From: Gnetum montanum
Taxonomy: Eukaryota > Streptophyta > Gnetopsida > Gnetales > Gnetaceae
Direction: 5' to 3'
Assembly: GCA_015680685.1 (NCBI GenBank)
Contig: MNCI01007608.1
Location: forward strand, 56,489-120,488
DNA length: 64,000 nt
Shown: piece after piece, positions 1 to 12,190 of the stretch
Numbering within the stretch: the stretch's first letter is position 1
Layout: each line of letters begins with the position of its first letter
Made by a program: the position numbers and the translations under genes
The notes under the pieces: model-generated
Databases searched by the model: none
The model's input: only the letters and a program-made list of their open reading frames with translations
Told to the model about the DNA's origin: nothing

Positions 1-3000
1 AAAAGCTCTCTTTAGATTGTAAAGGCTTGATATATTAAAATACAATATCACTTCTATGAAAAGAATTATTCATAATTATACTTGTACACATTATCGAAAA
101 ACAAAGGTAACATTTCTACATTACAAATGTAAAATTGATATGGATGAAAATGCAATAAAGCTTTGGGAAAGTAGAATAAAAAGGTTGAATTGAACTTTGG
201 TAGATTTTATTATGTCCATAGAAAAAACATGATCTATTGAATAGACAATAAATTTATCACATATAAAATAAAGATAGATTCAACAAAGTGGCTAAGAACA
301 ACAACATGTAATAAAAATAATTCATATAAAATTTTTATTGCAATATTATATTTTTGGCAAAGATGATTAGTTAAAGGAGAAATAAGTAAGACATGGCACT
401 CATCCTGAAGAGCTATTAATCCACAAAGTCTACATGTACATTCTTCTCTAGGAAGATTAATCCATCTTTCACTTTCTATCTTAAGTTAATGTGAACTCAA
501 ATGGAGCTTGCTGATTAATTTGTGAGATTTGATTGGAATTTTAGTTATAAGATAGCAAACTTCTGAATTAAGATGATTATGTTTAATGTAGTCTCAGTAA
601 AATTTTTTCTTTTCTTTCATATTTCAGAAAAAATTGTTTAAGTACTTGCTATTTAACTAACTTATGTATATGTTTAGGATTATGTTGTATTTCTTCCAAT
701 GAGAGATTTCATGTTTTTAATCAGTGTATTTCTTGAAAATACCATCGTTGTTCTTTTGTCTCTTCAAGAAATGCTTTGGAAAAATTGGCTTGTTTAATTT
801 CTAGTAGATTGTAAATACCTAATGAATTAACAAAGAACTCCAGATTTTAATGGGATTAAATCACATTTAAAAAGTAACATATGATAAGGTGTGAAGTAGG
901 TTCACTCCAATATTAAATCATCTTCCAAATACTCATCTAGATATTATGCAAATACCATTAATTTTCTACCAAAACAGGAAAACTAGATATCTTTAGTTTT
1001 TGAAAGAGAATATTACAATAGGATTTCACAACCCACAAAACATCCAAAACCTCTCAAACACTTAAATGATATCATAGAACATGAATCTCTACAACCACAA
1101 AATATTTATTCTTAATGCAAGATATAATCGATGGAGAGTTCTTTCCATAACTAGGATTGAGATCTTAACTCACAAGTACATGAGATACAATAACACATAG
1201 GCCAATACACCATACATTGATCTTGGAGCTCCAATCACATATGCACTCACTCAATGTTCTCTATCACACTCTTCTTAAGCTATCACCAATTCAAGAGCCT
1301 TCACCAAGGTATCTCTCGCAACATCTAATGACCTCTCATAGTATAAGCATGAAACGAAGATCATATTTATTAACCAAGTAGAAAAGAAATCCTAAGAAAC
1401 ATTTCTCAAGATCAACTTGAAGAACCTCTATTATTTAAATATTTTTTCATATTCACTTAATGATTTCTAAGCTTGGAAGAATCAAGTATTTCATATGCCC
1501 TGTCCTTGTAGTCTAGCATGTTTGATTCAGATTCTTGGTCTTTTGAGATGTACCTTGGTTTCCTATGTCACGGTTTGATGTCATGTGTATGATTCCAAGA
1601 TTTTTAGGATGATTTTATCTTTATTTTAGTGTTATATGATCTCTTCATCATGTTCCCTCAAGTTCTAGCTTTTACCTAGAAAACCTTTAGGTAAAGTGTT
1701 ATTTTAGGAAGGTTCACTAACTATCCTACACTAGTGCAAGGGTATCAATGCAGCCCTTGCTTGCCAAATTTCAAGACAAAGCCAAAATTTCATTCCAATT
1801 GGCTAAGGTTGCATTAATAAATCTTTGTTGACATTAAGATGTTGATGATCCTCCTTCATTTCATTACAAAATTATAAATACTCACGATGAGCTCTCACAC
1901 ACATCATATGCATAACGTAGATATCATTTGGGATTGTGGAACCTAGTTTATGTGAAGCAATCTTCCTCCCTTGGATAAGTTGATTTCTTTCCTTGTCTTG
2001 TATGTGTTTTGAGTCATCGCTACTATGTTAGAGTGCTACTTTACTTACATAACTCAAAACCATTTGGTCGATATGGAGTCCAATATTTACATGTTGAATA
2101 AAGGTAACATTTCCCTTATTTTATTGTTCATATGTTAAACATAAAAAATATTTATTTAACTTCATTTTATGAAGCTACGATGATTCATTCCTTAACCAAG
2201 TAGGTCACAACTATATGGAATACTATTAGGCCACCAAGGTTATGATTGAGAGCCATTTTATTACATTTTGTATGTATTGTTGCATCTATCTCTTAAGGGT
2301 TTGTAACACAAGCATTATCTCTATTTTGAGGTGGGATTTCAATGCATGTGTGTTTATTACTTGTTTCTTATAAAGATAAAATCCATAAAAATTAAAAAAT
2401 ATAAAATTATAAATATTCTCTCTATCTTTAATATGGGAAAATAAGTTTTAATTGTATCATATGTATTATAATCTATTTTATATTTATTAAACACAATGAT
2501 ATACACAAGTGTTCTTGGCAATCCACTACACATCATCTTTGAAGCTTATGACTAAATCTCACTACATTCCATACGATAAATCCCTTTGGTTCAAAATCAG
2601 TGGGATCCCTATCAACCATGATATTGATGACATGAGTACTCACAACATAATTAGTGTGTGTAGTTATTTTATTAATTTTTTGTTACTTTATTCAACTATC
2701 AATGCTATCCCTAGGTCACTAACCTTTTGAAGGATAGCTTCATGCAAGTAGGTATGCCCTAAGAACTTATATCAGTCATAGGTCCTATTTATACTCTCCC
2801 ACTCTTGGAATGAGAATTAAGGCATGAGCCTTGATGATGCATCATAGTGGGGGTCATTCCAAATTCTCCAAGATTTCTTATCACTAACTTGTCCACACAC
2901 TAATGTTGGCTCCACTATTGCATACACACATGACAACAATGACATAATCATGATACATTGTAACTAACTAAGAATCATAAGTAGTAATTTTACATGCATC

Positions 3001-3350
3001 CTCTTGGTGTAATGCTTGTGTAATATCTCATTACATTCAAAGAGTGATATAAACACTAATTATGAGACTTGCCATATCTACATCATAATACTTTCTACAT
3101 ACATGATCACTAGTACTCAACTCTGTAAGTTTGCATGTAATTTAGAGACCTAACACATAAATCATAAAATATATTAAAGAATATCAATTAAAATTTTTAT
3201 CATTCCACTTGGTATTATTTAAGCCCAGATGAAAGTATTACTCATGCATTGGTCTCATTTAATATATTATATCAAAATTATTCCATTATAATACTCAATA
3301 CTCTCTTTTTTTTTGTGAAATCTACAATGTGCTATTAAATTTGGAAAATT
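1..3350. other. AT-rich stretch without a recognisable gene
   Basis: No reading frame here is long or has a recognisable family motif; the longest (2509-2730, plus) has no match I can name and ordinary AT-rich composition. I see no LTR pair, terminal inverted repeat or tandem array. It is probably old, unrecognisable repeat DNA or intergenic spacer. Confidence 0.6.
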
Positions 3351-4104
3351 TCAAATGTTGTATATGGTGAGATATATATGTAAGTTTATCTTAAATTGTG
3401 AAAGATGATATTTCTTTAATGAAAGTTATGTTTTGTTGAAGATAAATTTATTAAAAACTTATTATATTGATAAATATTTTACTTGGTCTAGTAGTATAGA
3501 TTTAATTATCTTTTAATAATTTATTCTAGTCTTTCAATCTTTATAAATAGGAATACTAGCTTTTAAAATTTAGGATGAAACACTTTAATCCAAAAAAATT
3601 ATTTTACTACATTTAATTTTTAATTTAATTTGATTACAACTAATCAAGAATTCATAAATAAGAAGAGAGAAGTTGAATTTAATATGGAAAAGATTTCTCT
3701 AAAGTGTTATCTTGGTTTTATGATAAATTTTGTATATTGGAGAGAAGAGAGTTGAATGAGAGATTGCATGAGATTTTTTGTGAATCTCCTTGGTTAACTA
3801 AGTGTATGGGTTTTAGCCATTGTATAAGATATTGAACACATGTTTCAGTAAAGAGATATAAATCAGCTGTACCTTACATTGAGGTCCATTGTGTGTGATT
3901 GTATAGACTCATGCTTTATAATATCATTGAGTGTGTTATTGTATGTTTTATGGGATTATGGTTCCATTGTATTTTGTAATCTTCTTTAAGAATTAATAGA
4001 AGATAATTAGTTTTTTTATTTTCTAACAAATTATTTATCTTCAATGTGATCAAGATTTTGTATGCTTGAAGAATTAATTACATTTGGAGTGGCATTGCTG
4101 TAGG
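3350..4104 (+). repeat. Presumed 5' LTR (3' part) of chromovirus-like element H
   Basis: This AT-rich block ends a few bases before a primer-binding-site-like sequence and before the gag start of element H, which is where a 5' LTR must lie. It contains a TATA-like sequence (3542-3550) about 560 bp before the end, with purine-rich 5' UTR-like sequence after it. The left boundary is not visible because no second LTR copy was found downstream of the pol remnant, so the start given is a guess. Confidence 0.35.
3542..3550 (+). promoter_or_regulatory. TATA-like box in presumed LTR of element H
   Basis: The sequence TATAAATAG sits inside the presumed LTR, upstream of a long leader and the gag start, where an LTR promoter is expected. 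Position is the only support beyond the motif. Confidence 0.3.
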
Positions 4105-4106
4105 AT

Positions 4107-4120
4107 TGGTGTCAAAGAGT
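4107..4120 (+). other. Primer binding site, initiator tRNA-Met type (element H)
   Basis: TGGTGTCAAAGAG resembles the TGGTATCAGAGC primer site complementary to the 3' end of plant initiator tRNA-Met, which chromoviruses and many Copia elements use. It lies between the presumed LTR and the gag ATG at 4163. Two mismatches fit the age of the copy. Confidence 0.5.
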
Positions 4121-4162
4121 AGGAATTTGAATTTGAATTTTGGATTTTTGTGTTTGTTTCAA

Positions 4163-4911
4163 ATGGCTTCTAAGAAGAAAAATGTTTAAGCCCTAAACTA
4201 AGATATAAAGAACAAGTTGAAATAGAAATTTAAATAATCTAGACAGATGTATGAAATAATCATAAAATTTAAATTCATTAGATTGAGGAACAATGATGAG
4301 AAGAAATTCTATATTTCATTTTGGAAGCTTTTCCATTAAGCTAAGATGAGTTAGGAGGAATATGAACATGCTCAAATCTTTCTTACAAGTCTCAAGATGA
4401 CTTATTAGTAGGATTTGGAATTTTATGAGTCTCAAACCTTAGATGAGACTTATGATTTGGGACTTAAGGTAGAAGAAACTCAGTGGATTTAGAAGTAGGA
4501 GCAAACAAGTTTAAAAAAGAAAGGACAAGGGATCCAAATTTGAAATGGAATCTAAGTCAAACTATAAAGATAAAAAGGAGAACCATCATAATAAGGAAAG
4601 AAAATGTGATGAGAAGGGCAAGGCTAAGAAGGACCAAGGTAAAGAAGATAAGGGTAAAGATAGTAACTCATCCAAAATTCACTTCTTTAAATGTGAAGAG
4701 TGGAAATATAAATAATAGGAATGTTCAGTTCAAAAAGAAGAAAAAGAAAAGAATGTACAAACATTATAGATGGAGGAGACATGAAGCCAATATTTTCCAA
4801 AGAGGTAATCCTAATGAACCAAGAATTAAGGAAGTTTTTGAATCAAATTCATATGCAATTATAAGAAATGTTAATAGAGGGGACCGTCTAGTAAAAAAAA
4901 ACATTATTTAG
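4163..4911 (+). pseudogene. Decayed gag of chromovirus-like Ty3/Gypsy element H
   Basis: Starting from an ATG (MASKKK...) just after the PBS, the frame shows gag-like helical sequence ending in DLGLKVEETQ, followed by a lysine-rich linker and a broken zinc knuckle near 4686-4726. There FKCEEWKYK is followed by two stops and EC, in the position of a C-x2-C-x4-H-x4-C knuckle; the first Cys is Phe and the His is Tyr. Many stops and at least one frame change break it. An open 142-codon frame over 4483-4911 runs in a different frame from the knuckle and is probably not the original gag frame. Gag would form the retrotransposon particle; this copy is dead. Confidence 0.6.
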
Positions 4912-5089
4912 GATTAGAGCTAAATTTTTGATTAGTGGAAAATGGAATTTTATTTTGATTGATGGGAAAGCCTAAGAAAATGTTATTTCTTCTAAGGTAG
5001 TTTCTAACTCTGTTTAGTAACATATCCTCATTCTTGATCCTACAATATACATTAATTGTCTAAAGATTTCTTTTAAGAGGTGAAAGAAT

Positions 5090-5640
5090 AATATTTCTTA
5101 AAAGTTCAATAATGGGAGTTTTCATGATGTTGTAACATGTGATATGTTGCCAATTAATTATGCTGGTATACTTCTTGGAAGGTCTTGAAATTTTGATAAT
5201 GGTGCTAAACTTGATGGGGCAAGAAATGTGTGAAGCGTAATAAGAAAATATGAAATCTATAAATTGATTTCTATGACTACTAGACAAGGAAGTAAAAATC
5301 ACTTGATGCTTCTTTAATTCTTCTAGGGAAGATAAAATATATTAAGGAACATGATTAAAAAAGTTTTGGATTTTTGATTATATCAACTATTGCTTCTAAT
5401 TATGAGGTTATGCAAGTCAAACTTCTAGTAGGTATACTAGGCTTTAAAAAGTAATTTTTCAATGTGTTCAAATTGGAATTGAATAGACTACCATCAATGA
5501 GAAATGTTTAGTATCAAATTAAATTCATCTCTAGTGCTATCATTCCAAATGAGAGGGCATATTAAATGGTACCAAATGAAAGGGTTTAACTACAAAGACA
5601 AGTAGAGATGCTACTTGCAAATATCTTTGTGTGGGAATCA
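5090..5640 (+). pseudogene. Decayed protease to RT linker of element H
   Basis: Broken frames contain a protease C-terminal signature: VVTCDMLPINYAGILLGRS, then NFDNGAKLDGARN (5110-5230). This corresponds to the family pattern VCDV-P-hydrophobic-LLGRPW-FD-hydrophobic-H-GR just before RT in Ty3/Gypsy polyproteins. Around 5530-5640 the RT entry motif is visible (NERAY, RQVEMLLA, ES-SPC). Stops and frameshifts are frequent. Aspartic protease would process the polyprotein; this copy cannot. Confidence 0.55.
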
Positions 5641-6460
5641 ATCTCTCCTTGTGTAGTTCTAGTAGTGGTTATGTCAAAGAAGGACATTGAAAAATGAAGG
5701 ATGTACATTTATTTAAGGAATGTAAATAGGATAATAGTTAGGTACATTTTTCCTATTTCAATAATAGATGATATCCTTGATGTCGTTACTAATGTAGAGA
5801 TTTTGAGCAAAATTCATAAAGAGTTGGTACCATTAAATTTAGATCAAGCCTAGTGATGAATGGACGTTTACTTTTAACATATTGGATGAATTATTTAAGT
5901 GTTTGGTGATGTCATTTGGGCTCACAAATGCTCCTTATATATTCATGAAGTCAATACATGATGTTCTTGCTATCTTTGTTGATGATATTTTGGTGTATAG
6001 TTCCAATGAGGATAAGTATTTGGTACATTTGAGGAGTGTGTGTCTCAAATTTGAGGAGGAAAATTTGGTTGTCGACATAAAGAAGAGTCAATTCTTTGAA
6101 AGGGAGATTACATAATTGGAACATGTGATTTACAAATATCAAATCAAGATGGAAGTTGATAAGGTGAAGGTTGTTTGAGATTTGCCAACTCTTAGAAATG
6201 TTGAGCTAAGATCATTTCTTAGTTTAGTAGGTTTTTATAGAAGGTTCATAAAAAAGTTTAGTGATATTTCATGCTCTATGTTTGATTTTCTTGAGAAGAA
6301 TGAAGATTTTAGGTATGGTGATGAAACGAAAAGAATCTTTAACTTATTGAATGTAAAAATACCTAGTGAACTAGTAATTTCAATACCAAATTTTCAAAAG
6401 CTTTTTCAAGTAGAGGTAGATGCAAGTGGACTTGGCATTAGAGGGGTGCTTTCATAAGAA
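5640..6460 (+). pseudogene. Decayed reverse transcriptase of chromovirus-like element H
   Basis: Ty3/Gypsy RT motifs occur in order: ES-SPC at the N-terminus, NRIIVRYIFPISIIDDILD (RT block 2), DEWTFTFNILDELFKCLVMSFGLTNAPYIF (the W-FxxLVMPFGLxNAP block, read with one frame change), and FVDDILVYS with both catalytic aspartates kept. The connection follows (LRSFLSLVGFYRRFIKKFS) and then the RNase H start (FQVEVDASGLGIRGVLS). A deletion of about 15 residues lies between the NAP block and the FVDD box. Open segments at 5882-6115 and 6182-6457 are separated by stops. The motif wording fits chromoviruses (Reina/Tekay group) better than Tat. Confidence 0.8.
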
Positions 6461-7195
6461 GAAAGACCTGTTGCTTTCTTTTTAGAAAATTTGAATGAGT
6501 CAAATAAAAAATATGGTATTTATAGGAATGAATTGAATGTTATGCTTTAAGCAATCAAGTATTGAAGGAATTATTTGTAGTCCAAGGAGCTAACTTTAAT
6601 GACTAATCATAAATCACTTCATAATTTTTAAATTTCCAAAAGACGTTAAGTGTGAAACACATGAAGTAGATGATATAATTACAAGAGTTCAATTTTTTTA
6701 CTCAAGCATAAGAGTGGAAAAACCAATGTGATGATAGTTGCATTATCTAGGATGCATGTGGTGAATTTAAATATTCCTCAAGTAAAAGGTATCAATGAAT
6801 GTTTTGATTTATATGAACATGATTTAGTTCTTGAGCAAGTTTGGAGGAGTCTCAAAGAGTGATTGTTAAGTAGGATAGATCGATGGAGAGGCTATTACAT
6901 TAAAGATAAACTATTATTCAAGAATGGAAAGATTTGTATTCTCAATTGTGATTTTAGAAGGAAGGTTTTGGTTGAAAAATATCATGGTGGCATGAAATGT
7001 TACATGGATAGAGATAAAACATTGGAACTTATGGGTAGGTACTATTTTTGACCTAGAATGACCTTTGCAATCTCTAGATTTATGAAGGAGTGTTTGATAC
7101 ATCAAAAATTTAAGGGAGGTAAAGGAATTAATAGACTTATATGTCTTTTCCAAATTTTAAAGGACCTTGGGAAAGTATATCAATTGAATTTGTAA
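6460..7195 (+). pseudogene. Decayed RNase H and integrase N-terminus of element H
   Basis: RNase H remnants (YGIYRNELNVML-AIKY, then LTLMTNHKSLH) run to about 6760. The pol linker LSRIDRWRGYYIKDKLLF leads into an integrase HHCC zinc-domain remnant (GGMKCYMDRDKTLELMGRYYF, PRMTFAISRFMKECLIHQKFKGG). The text matches the chromovirus pattern H-G-H-GRDKT---RFYWP---V--C--CQ--KG. Homology stops abruptly near 7195, just past the expected start of the integrase core, so the catalytic DDE region and the 3' LTR are missing here. Confidence 0.75.
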
Positions 7196-8188
7196 GTGAT
7201 ATTCTATAGATCAGAAAAGGAAACATGAATATCTTTTAAGTATAGAAGATGATAGAACAAAGCATGCATATGGATGATAGAGAAAATAAGAAAGCAAAGT
7301 AGATTAAGAGCAAATCTTTAAAGAAAAACTACATCTTTAGAATGAAGAAATACTTAAAAGAAATTTGATACAATGCTAAAGATTGGAAAATCATAAGTTA
7401 AGATACATGAAATAGAAAATATAGAAAAGGAACTTGGGAATCCATGATAAGAGTCTTTCAAAATGAAGTAGGGATGGCCAATGAGAAGTTGCATTATCTC
7501 ATTCTCACTAGTGTTTGATGTAAAAATTCATAAGACCATTGTAGATTCTAACAATGATAAGGAATAGAGAAAAGAAGATTTAATGATATCTATGTTTTGA
7601 TCTGAATATAAAGGGTTTCTTTGTGTGTTAGAAGGAAAACATAGGAAATATAATAAATTAGCAGAGAGGAGAAAAAGAATAAAAAAGTGACTCAATCTCT
7701 AGAAATAAAGTAGTTATTCAGTAGAGAGGTTGGGTCTTTGGAAAGAGAACATTTATTTTGTAAAAAGTAAAGCAAAGACACTTGTTTGGCCTCATCAGTG
7801 TAGGATATGAAAAGAAAAAAAGATACAGAAAGATAGGGAGATATCTAAAAATAAAAAATAATAAAACCAAGGGAAAGAATACTAAGAAAATTGCCAATAC
7901 ACCAATTGTGGGGTGTTATGTCATAGAAGTAGGACATGGTTAGATCCCTAAAAACAACCTCTTTCTTACCTCACTCATATGAATGTTCACACTTCTTACA
8001 TTACTTCACACTCAATACTCTCTCATTGGATTGGGATAGATTCACTTGTTTGACCTCAGTAATGTTAAATATAGAGAGGAATGAAAAATTATGATGAGAG
8101 GAGATAATAGAAAAGAGAGAGAAATATTGTATAGGAGAGTAGAAATTATAGCATACAAAAATAAATAGAAAAAAAGAATATTTTTCAT
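7196..8188. other. A/G-rich spacer without recognisable gene
   Basis: Purine-rich, low-complexity sequence with only short frames. The integrase core and the 3' LTR of element H were expected here but I cannot find them. Confidence 0.5.
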
Positions 8189-8264
8189 ACATCTTTTTTA
8201 ATCATACATTGTGTAGGGTTTATATGACATCTTTTTTAACCATACATTGTTTAGGGTTTATATA
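8189..8264. repeat. Two-copy 38 bp tandem repeat
   Basis: Units 8189-8226 and 8227-8264 share ACATCTTTTTTAA-CATACATTGT-TAGGGTTTATAT with about three differences. It is a small local duplication with no visible function. Confidence 0.85.
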
Positions 8265-8527
8265 TGTCATATATATTGTCAAAGTAATCCCTCTCTGTTG
8301 TAGTCAAAAATACATTCAATCACTCCCTCACATGAAGCACTGAAATATTTGATCACTCAAAAACCTCTCATTATGCTAAGCACATAGAGTAGAATGAGAT
8401 ACATAACATAGGAAAATATGAAGAAAATAGCTAGAGAAATAGTAGAATATGATATAGAGAAGGCAAAATAGTAAGTAAAAAAATGTAACATAAAATAGGA
8501 TTTAGAGTAAATCTATTATCCTGATGT

Positions 8528-9752
8528 TGTAATGCATGAAAAAATTAGTGTTGGAAAACCAAAAATTCTAGGTGAGACAATTTAACTTTGGATCCCAAGG
8601 GCCTCTAAGAAGAGGATCTGAAGCACNGGAAAACCAAAAATTCTAGGTGAGACAATTTAACTTTGGATCCCAAGGGCCTCTAAGAAGAGGATCTGAAGCA
8701 CCTTGGATAGTCTTGTCGATCATCTAGGGACTTAGAATTCATAAAGAAGGCATGAATTGAATTTTAAATTGTAGATCTAGTAATAAAGAAATTAGAAATA
8801 AACTTGAACAAAATGAATGAACTACAAGTTATATTAAAAATAATAAAAATTGTTACAAATATAAAGTTCATATTGGTAGAAGTTTAAAAAATTCTTGAAT
8901 GCCCAAAGAGCCAAAAGGAAGATGTTTGAAGCTTGATGAAACTAACCGAGTGTGTCCTATAATTAGCTTCACAATCCTGATGTGCCAAAGTTATGCTCTC
9001 AAAAACTCTTTTCTCTTTCTCTAGTATTAGATCTACCTTAGTGGGTGTTGAAAATGGTTGTTAGGTTGTTAGAATTTTTGATGCTTTGAAATTCTTTGAG
9101 AGATTCTATGCTTAGAAAAATGCATATTTGCCAAAAAATTCTTATCAATGTGTTAAAATTTGATTTAAATAGGCCACTAATGTCCAATTTGATGCTACAA
9201 ATTTTTTTCCCTAATTGCTGATAGATTTCTATAATTTGCAGGTATGATAGGCCATTAATTCTAGCATATTTTTCCATTTATGATAAGTTTTATGCACAAA
9301 GGCCATAAAACTAGATGCTATAAAAGCTATGCTAACATTGAAAAATAGGCTACCCTCACTAAAACTATGTTGGCCTTGGAATGATATGCTAGCTTAATGA
9401 AAACTACACTAGCCTTGTTGTGAAAATTAATGTTAAACAATTCCTACACTGGCTGTAGGTGGCACCAGCATATTTTTTTTGTTTAACCAACATAAAACCC
9501 ATGACAAATACAAAGTTGGCAATTCCAAAGGCATTTTTAGCCTTCCCAAGTCCAAATACATACATGACATAACTTGTTCCACTTGGGAAGTAAGGAAATA
9601 ACAACTTATGGGACATTTTTAGCCTAAAAAAGTTAAAGTATGTGAGATCACAACCTATGAACTATAAAATTCACATTTTACAATGAAATCCTGCCTCAAA
9701 TTTAATGGTGAAGGTTATGAATTATAACTTGAATTTTTGTAGTGATGTTTCA
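8528..9752 (-). repeat. 3' LTR of element A
   Basis: The minus-strand start (TGAAACATCAC, at 9752) directly follows a polypurine tract. The end, TGTAATGC on the plus strand at 8528, matches the LTR end of element B (TGTAATGTC on the same strand). The whole block is clearly homologous to 40729-41857, the LTR of element C: shared landmarks are GAAGAGGATCTGAAGCA, TAGTCTTGTYGATCATC and TTGCATC/TGCCTC-AAATTTAATGGTGAAGGT. Length is 1225 bp, including an apparent 75-bp assembly duplication. Confidence 0.8.
8553..8701. repeat. Exact 74 bp duplication separated by one N
   Basis: 8553-8626 and 8628-8701 are identical, with a single N at 8627 between them. Perfect identity in a region otherwise decayed, exactly at an N, points to an overlap of two contigs that was not merged. 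The homologous LTR at 40750 has one copy only. Confidence 0.85.
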
Positions 9753-9772
9753 TTGGTCCCTCTTTGTTGATG
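9753..9772 (-). other. Polypurine tract of element A
   Basis: Reading the minus strand, AACAAAGAGGGACCAA lies immediately before the LTR start TGAAACATC. Element B has the same arrangement, AACAAAGAGGGGCCAT before TGAAACACC (25728-25741). This tract primes plus-strand DNA synthesis in LTR elements. Confidence 0.75.
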
Positions 9773-11154
9773 TTTTGAGGATTGACTTGAGAGACATCAA
9801 AAAAGAATGTAAAACACCATCTCAAGTCTATCACCAACATTTCTTCTCCATGCTTGATTCTATAGTTGTCAAGCCATGCTAGATAGTGCTTACGATGATT
9901 AGATGAGGCTTTGATGAGATGATATGGAGTAAAGGCCATATTTAGTTATAATGGAGTGATTATAGGAGTTAACAATGAATATCACAGGTTGAAATCATGA
10001 TTATGGTGTGGTAATGACATGCTTTCTAATCAATGTAGTCTTCATGCTTACTTTTTTAAAGTGATGATCACTTGATAATGTTTTTTAGGTACCAACACTC
10101 TGCTCCAAGGCATCTTTGGTAGTTAGGCTCCTCCCTTTGTATGTTTGGAGCCATTGAATTATCTTTTGGGCATTATTGACCTCTTGGCTTTCTTGGTAAC
10201 TTGCTCCCCTCTTTTTTTTTATTTGTGGGATGAAACCTTCATTAGGTTTCATTACTAAGGCTGAACTTAATTTGGTTTTCTCATTGAATGAGATTTGTTA
10301 CATCCAACAAACTTGACAATGGAGCATGAAGAAGGTGATGTCACATGACCATAGTGCATGAATGCAAACATAGGTTACCACTATTGTTTAGGGTAATAAA
10401 AGTTATAATTAGGCTATAATTTATCAAAAAGGGTAATAGAAGTGATGTGAAGAAAGCACTCTTGGTATCCTAGGATAAACTAACCAAATCTCATGGATTA
10501 ATGTCACGTGGTAACTTGCTACTGCAATGAGTTGCACATTTGTAATGACTTCATGCTTCATCCTACAAGAACAACTTCAAGAGAATAAGAAAATAAGTTA
10601 AAGAAGACATGTTGTTATAATAAATTTCATAAGACTACATGATATAACCAGAAAATCATGCAACCATCAGTTACTATTGCTATAATCATAGAGAGATTTG
10701 TACGATGTACATCAAATTTACAAACTATTCATTATGCCAAAAAAGAGAGAGATAGATGTTGATCATGTAGACTTGGTTGCTATAAGTTGTAAAGGCCATC
10801 AATGTTGATTGTTAATTCATTGGTAAAAAAGATCATGTAATATGTTCATGTTATTGGTAATTCATCCTACAAGAACAACTTCAAGAGAATAAGAAAATAA
10901 GTTAAAGAAGACATGTTGTTACAATAAATTTCATAAGACTACATGATATAACCAGAAAATCATGCAACCATCAGTTACTATTGCTATAATCATAGAGAGA
11001 TTTGTACGATGTACATCAAATTTACAAACTATTCATTATGCAAAAAAAGAGAGAGATAGGTGTTGATCATGCAGACTTGGTTGCTATAAGTTGTAAAGGC
11101 CATCGATGTTGATTGTTAATTCATTGGTAAAAAAGATCATGTTATATGTAATAA
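9773..11154 (-). other. Long 3' untranslated region of element A
   Basis: Between the integrase C-terminus and the polypurine tract lie about 1.4 kb without recognisable coding motifs. A minus-strand frame over 9715-9939 crosses the PPT and LTR boundary and is not credible as a gene. Long 3' UTRs carrying tandem repeats are known in the Tat lineage, and this one holds a 304 bp tandem duplication. Confidence 0.55.
10557..11149. repeat. 304 bp tandem duplication
   Basis: Copy 1 (10557-10860) and copy 2 (10861 to about 11149) begin with TTCATCCTACAAGAAC and differ at only about five to seven positions over about 290 bp. The end of copy 1 (ATGTTCATGTTATTGG) is not matched in copy 2. The high identity, against strong decay of the surrounding element, means the duplication is much younger than the insertion, unless it is an assembly effect. 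Confidence 0.9.
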
Positions 11155-12190
11155 GGCTTGAGATAGGAATGGTTGATCAAGTTGGCCAATTCATTTCCAT
11201 ATATGTCTACTACTCTGAAGGTTTCATTGTCATAAGTCTTGGTGACTAGGAAAGGCCCCTCCCAATTTGCTGAGAATTTTTTTGCATGTTCATGAATATC
11301 CTCAAGGACCAAGTCTCCTTTCTTGATCTTTTTTCTTATTCAGGTAATGCTGATGTTATTACTTTTTCCTCTCTTGGTACCATTTGATGTGAGCAAGCAT
11401 TTGTATCCATTACTCTTCCATTGAATCAAGATTAATGGTACATAGCTCATTGTTCTGTTCATCATTGATGAAGTTAGACAGAGCCACTCTATGTGATGGA
11501 ACCTAAAATTCAAGAGGCAAAATAGCTTAAGATTTATATACTAGGCTATATGGGGTGACATTGGTTGTAGTTTGAAAGGTATTTTGATAAGTCCATAGTG
11601 CATGGACAAGCTACTCATGCCACTTGCATCTACTATAGTTCAGCATCTTTTTAAGTAAGTTGATGATGGTCTTGTTGCTAGCTTCAACTTTTCCATTGCC
11701 TTGAGGATTGTATGGTGACAAAACGAAATGTTTAATGCCTATATCTTGATAAAAGCCTTGCATTTCTTGGCTACTAAACTATGGTCCATTATCTATGACA
11801 TTGATCAAAGGTATGCCAAAATAGGCTACTATGTTGTCCAATATGAATCTCTAGACTTATTGAAACATTGTATTCCTTAGGGGAATAGCTTCAATGCACT
11901 TTGTAAAATACTTGGTTGTAGTGATGATAAAGCTATACCCCATGAAAGACTTAGGAATTTTGGATCCAATAATGTTAAGTCCCCATTGTTCAAATGATTA
12001 AGTTATCTAAGTAGTGTGTAACACAGTTGGTGGCATGTGTATTAAGTTGTTATGCCATTAATAAGTATTATAAGTTTTAATCTTTTTTAGGGATTCACTT
12101 TCCATATAGGACCAATAATAACCTAGTCATCTAATCGTTGCACCCATGGCTCTAAGTCCTATATGTCCTCTAGTTACGCCATTATGAACT
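11155..12190 (-). pseudogene. Decayed Tat-type integrase of element A
   Basis: Minus-strand motifs in order: zinc-domain end (LRAMGATIR-LGYYW), core start WGLNIIGSKIPKSFMGYSF, then YFTKCIEAIPLRN, the second catalytic region VIDNGP-FSSQEMQGFYQDIGIK, SPYNPQGNGKVEASNKTI with the catalytic Glu, and a C-terminal domain KKGDLVLEDIHEH and NWEGPFLVTKTYDNETF. The first catalytic Asp (WGLDIIG in the family) is Asn here, and the Gln after DNGP is a TAG stop. Integrase would insert the cDNA; this copy is inactive. Confidence 0.85.

Noticed and set aside
2509-2730. 73-codon plus-strand frame in the left AT-rich region
   Set aside because: No motif, no neighbour context, and a length expected by chance.
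5060-5302. 80-codon minus-strand frame
   Set aside because: It is antisense to the protease C-terminus of element H and has no motif of its own.
9715-9939. 74-codon minus-strand frame
   Set aside because: It runs across the polypurine tract and LTR boundary of element A, so it is not a gene.
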